From assembly GCA_046539045.1 (NCBI GenBank), contig JBKHHU010000152.1:1-8533 (forward strand): a stretch of 8,533 nucleotides of DNA. The letters are read 5' to 3'. Made by a program: the position numbers and the translations under genes. The notes beneath the pieces were generated by a model. It saw only the letters and a list, made by a program, of their open reading frames with translations. It was not told the origin of the DNA and did not search any database. Every line of letters begins with the position of its first letter. Position 1 is the first letter of the stretch. Positions 5,357-8,533 of this stretch are shown piece after piece. This DNA is from JBKHHU01 sp046539045. Its GTDB lineage: Bacteria; Planctomycetota; Phycisphaerae; SM23-33.

Positions 5357-8300
5357 TCAAGACTCTAGCCGGCCGCCATCTACCTCTTCAGCGGCCTTGC
5401 CCGTAGCCGGGACCGACAAGGCAACCACCGTGCCGTCGGAATCGGAGTCGATCCGAATGTCGCCGGCAACCGCCTGGGCACGCTGCTTCATCGAACTGAG
5501 CCCGATGCCGCTGCGTTTGTCGGAAGTGCTGAACCCCACGCCGTCATCATCAATCTCCAGATGCAGCCAGCCGTCGCTGTAGTACAGGTCGATGTGAATG
5601 TTGGAGGCCTTGCTGTGACGCAAGGCGTTGTTGAGGGCCTCCTGGGCGATGCGGAATACGGCGATCTGGACCTCGTGCGGGTAGCGACAGCGTTTGACTT
5701 CCTCGCAGGTGTCCAGGGAGACTTCCACCTCCCCGGAGTTGCAGTAGCTGACCAGATGATCCAGCGCCGCCGCCAGGCCCAGGGAGGACAGCGTTGGCGG
5801 GTACAGCCCGTGGCAGATCTGGCGGACTTCGCGGATCAGCTCAGCGGTCTGTTGAGAGATCCCGCTCAAGCGCCGGGTGCCTTCCGGCGCCACCTGCTCG
5901 TTGAATTCGGCAAGGGCCGCTTGGATGCCCAGCCGCAAGACCACCAGCGACTGGCCGATCGAGTCGTGCAGTTCGCTGGCCAGGAAGCGCCGCTCCTCTT
6001 CGCGTGCGTTCATCAGTTTCCGGTGCGCGTCGCGAAGGGCCAGCTCGGCGAGTTTCGTCTCGGTGACATCGCGATAGACCACGGCTACGGCATAGATCGT
6101 TCCGTCCTGGTCGCGCAGTGGGGACAGGTCCGACTCGCTCCAGATCATGCGATCACCAACGGGCAGGTTGTCCTCGACGTGCATGGGCTTACCGGTGTCG
6201 GTGACGCGCTGGATCCGATGGATCCACAGGTCGCGGAATTTCGGCAGGTGCCGGAGAGCATCCGACAGTGTCTTGTCGATCAGGTCGTCCACCTTCTGCT
6301 GGACATGATCGGCGTAGGCCTGATTGACATAGAGAAATCGCAGGTCGGTATCCAGCACGATGATCCCATTGTCGCTGGACTCGAAAACCGACCGGAACAA
6401 CTGCTCGCGACGGCGGACTTCGTCCTGCACGGATCGCAATTCCGTAACATCCCGTGCGATGATCATCGCCGTCTCTGCCGGGCCTCCGGGTTTCCTGACC
6501 GGCTGGATCGACTGCCGGAACCAGCAGACTGTCCCGTCGAAGGGCAGGGACAATTCCATGGTCATCCGCCGGCCGGTGTCCAGCACCTCCCGGATATCCT
6601 GCAGTCTCTTTTCCATGATATCTTTCGGGAAAAACTGCAGGAGGTTCCTGCCGATAATGTCTTCGGGAGTTTTGTCAAAATAGCCGGCTCCGCAGGAGTT
6701 GATGAAATGACAGTACCCGTCGCGGTCCAGAACGAAGATCGCTTCGTCGGCGCTCTCCACCAGCAGACGGTAATTCTCCTCGCTCCGCCGAAGGGCCGTT
6801 TCCGCCTCTTTCAACTCAGTGATGTCGGCGATGCAGCTGCGCACCCCGGCGAACTCGGCCTCCCGGAAAATCAGCGAACTTTTGAGCAGGGCCGGAAGCG
6901 TTGAACCGTCCTTGCGGACCATCGTGTACTCAACGCCGCTTTCCTCGGCGACACCCCGGAACAGGAGTTCCAGCCTCCGGCGGGCTTTGTCGTGACCGTC
7001 CGGGTGCAATACGTCCCAGATGGTCACCCCCGCTTCAAGATCCGCTTCGGTATAGCCGAACGTCTCCAGTCCCATCTGGTTGACGTACGTGAACCTGAAA
7101 TTCCGGTCGGTTTCACTGATGGCCATCGGCAGCAACTCCGCCATCTGGCGGAACCGCTTTTGCGACCGCACCAGGGCATCCTCGGCCAGCTTGCGCTCGG
7201 TGATGTCCTCGTGCATGACCACCACGCTGTCGACCTGTCCGAATTCGTCCTGGATCGGGAACAACGCCGACCGAAGGTAGAGCGGACTATCCGGGTATTC
7301 CTCCCCGTACTCTCCCACGTTGAGATCGCTTTCCCGGACGGAGACTTCTTTGCCTTGGAAGGCCCGGCGAAGGGCCCGCATCGCCTCGGTATCTGCAAAA
7401 TGAGGATCCTGCAGGATGTTGTAATCTTCCGGTGGAGGCGACCCAAACAGCTTGACCAGGGCGGAATTGTAACGGATGCACTTGCCGTCACGGTTGAAAA
7501 CGATGATCGCGTACGGGTTCAGATCGATCATGTTGTTCAACGCGGCCCGCTCACGTTCCAGCGTTTGCTCGGCACGGAGACGCTCCTGCCGGTTGTCCAG
7601 CAGAGAACGCACTTCCCGGATCAGCATCGCTGCCTGCTCCCGCACCGGGCGAGTCAGTTCCGTTAGCGTACCGGCTGCGAGCACCACCGCAGCCGATCCC
7701 CTGTAGTCACCGGCAGGCAGGGCCAGCAGGTGCATGTCCTCGGCCTCCTCCAGGCACGTCTTCCCGGTGCGGACCGCCTCGCCGGCCAGCTCCCGTCCCC
7801 GATCCCTGTATTTCCTGCACCGCGTTCCCTCGGCCAAGCAGGCTTCCGCCACGCATCTCACATCTTCATGCTGCGTCGGCCGCCAATAGCTCACGGCAGG
7901 GAGTTCATACTCTGAAGCCAACGTGCTGACCAACACGCCCCACAGTTCATCTTCGGCGATGGCCTCGCCCTGACCCCGGACGGCCGCAAGGGTCGCCTGG
8001 AAGGCGGCTTGATTCTGGATGGCTCGTTTGGCTTCCATACGAGCGGTGACGTCCCGTGCGATGCCCTGCACGCCCACCAGCTTCCCGCCCTCGTACAGTG
8101 GAGTCGTAGCGACCTCGACCGGCACCGGCTGGTTTTCCTTGCACTGCAGGTAGCCGGTAACCGGCTGGTCAAAACTCTCTCCCTGAACGCGAGCCCGCAT
8201 TCGCTGTTTGGCAAGTTTCCGCATCGGTTTGGACATCAGATCGTACACCCGCATCTGCAGCAGTTCCTCGCGGGAGTAGCCCGAGACCGCTTCGCAGGCT

Positions 8301-8533
8301 GCATTGACATAGATGAACCTGCCCTCAAGGTCGACGGCGAATATGGCGTCCGAGGAATTCTGCAGCAGGCGCTCCATCTGGCGCTTTGCAGTACGCAGAT
8401 CCGCCTCCGCCTGCCGGGCGCGAAATAATTCGCCGATGACATGGGCCGCCGACCGAAGAGCATCTATCTCCATTCCGCTCCAGGAGCGAACGCGTTCGCA
8501 GTCGTCGAATCCGATCAGGCCCCAAAGCTGCTC
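5357..8533 (-). CDS. Multi-PAS/GAF sensor histidine kinase, NarL type (5' end beyond window)
   Basis: This is the C-terminal 1058 residues of a signalling kinase that should autophosphorylate on His and pass phosphate to a NarL/FixJ-type response regulator. Numbering is from the Met at 8473. Twenty residues before it (WGLIGFDDC at their core) continue a typical GAF C-terminus, so this Met is not the true start. Domain order: GAF end (to about 20); PAS1 (34-143); degenerate GAF-like module with C207, C212, C219 and C240 (155-300); PAS2 (308-427); PAS3 (437-555); PAS4 (564-680); PAS5 (689-805); HisKA_3 with phospho-acceptor H836 in ELHDSIGQ (codon 5966-5968); HATPase (about 928-1024). The ATPase has N-box EALNNALRH (945-953), G1 DDGVGF (976-981) and G2 GIGL (989-992). 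All catalytic boxes are intact. PAS modules end in typical D(V/I)TE/DVTA linkers. No membrane helix is visible, suggesting a cytosolic sensor unless one lies in the missing part. No response regulator follows; a HAD gene lies 196 bp downstream. Ligands are unknown. Confidence 0.95.
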   Translation of the reverse strand, partial: EQLWGLIGFDDCERVRSWSGMEIDALRSAAHVIGELFRARQAEADLRTAKRQMERLLQNSSDAIFAVDLEGRFIYVNAACEAVSGYSREELLQMRVYDLMSKPMRKLAKQRMRARVQGESFDQPVTGYLQCKENQPVPVEVATTPLYEGGKLVGVQGIARDVTARMEAKRAIQNQAAFQATLAAVRGQGEAIAEDELWGVLVSTLASEYELPAVSYWRPTQHEDVRCVAEACLAEGTRCRKYRDRGRELAGEAVRTGKTCLEEAEDMHLLALPAGDYRGSAAVVLAAGTLTELTRPVREQAAMLIREVRSLLDNRQERLRAEQTLERERAALNNMIDLNPYAIIVFNRDGKCIRYNSALVKLFGSPPPEDYNILQDPHFADTEAMRALRRAFQGKEVSVRESDLNVGEYGEEYPDSPLYLRSALFPIQDEFGQVDSVVVMHEDITERKLAEDALVRSQKRFRQMAELLPMAISETDRNFRFTYVNQMGLETFGYTEADLEAGVTIWDVLHPDGHDKARRRLELLFRGVAEESGVEYTMVRKDGSTLPALLKSSLIFREAEFAGVRSCIADITELKEAETALRRSEENYRLLVESADEAIFVLDRDGYCHFINSCGAGYFDKTPEDIIGRNLLQFFPKDIMEKRLQDIREVLDTGRRMTMELSLPFDGTVCWFRQSIQPVRKPGGPAETAMIIARDVTELRSVQDEVRRREQLFRSVFESSDNGIIVLDTDLRFLYVNQAYADHVQQKVDDLIDKTLSDALRHLPKFRDLWIHRIQRVTDTGKPMHVEDNLPVGDRMIWSESDLSPLRDQDGTIYAVAVVYRDVTETKLAELALRDAHRKLMNAREEERRFLASELHDSIGQSLVVLRLGIQAALAEFNEQVAPEGTRRLSGISQQTAELIREVRQICHGLYPPTLSSLGLAAALDHLVSYCNSGEVEVSLDTCEEVKRCRYPHEVQIAVFRIAQEALNNALRHSKASNIHIDLYYSDGWLHLEIDDDGVGFSTSDKRSGIGLSSMKQRAQAVAGDIRIDSDSDGTVVALSVPATGKAAEEVDGGRLES

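Noticed and set aside
5561..6904. 447-codon open frame on the plus strand
   Set aside because: It is antisense to PAS3-PAS5 and the kinase core, which carry clear motifs in the minus frame. Its composition (Val, Gln, Asp rich) is typical of the complement of a GC-rich gene.

Overview
This is a GC-rich bacterial window with five protein genes and no recognisable RNA gene, insertion sequence, CRISPR array or prophage. Lineage cannot be fixed from one window. The NadA variant (an extra segment before the second cluster cysteine), the very large multi-PAS NarL-type kinase and the GT4 subtype are compatible with Planctomycetota or a similar GC-rich environmental bacterium. That is an inference, not a demonstrated assignment. 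The left edge falls on a repeat and the right edge cuts a gene, so the window may be a complete short contig of a draft or metagenome assembly.

Layout: Positions 1-241 are non-coding and repeat-rich. A 55-bp sequence occurs twice, exactly, 170 bp apart. It contains a run of 8-bp units, and a separate 9-bp triplet repeat lies between the copies. Positions 242-3172 (minus strand) hold murJ, then nadA 27 bp downstream, probably one transcription unit. A 115-bp divergent intergenic region separates murJ from a GT4 glycosyltransferase on the plus strand (3288-4439). That gene converges on a HAD-superfamily phosphatase/phosphoglucomutase-like gene (4474-5160, minus). A 196-bp spacer follows. The rest (5357-8533, minus) is the C-terminal 1058 residues of a cytosolic-looking sensor histidine kinase: end of a GAF domain, PAS, a cysteine-containing GAF-like module, four more PAS, a HisKA_3 dimerisation domain and an ATPase domain. 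Its N-terminus lies beyond the right edge.

Working together: MurJ flips lipid II for peptidoglycan synthesis. NadA makes quinolinate for de novo NAD synthesis. The glycosyltransferase probably builds a surface polysaccharide or other glycoconjugate. The HAD enzyme acts on an unknown phosphorylated small molecule. The kinase senses an unknown signal and presumably phosphorylates a NarL/FixJ-type response regulator not present here. These are mainly housekeeping and signalling genes. I see no convincing evidence of a new multi-gene system. The points most worth a second look are the repeat block at the left edge, the cysteine-bearing module in the kinase, and the very short apparent murJ leader.
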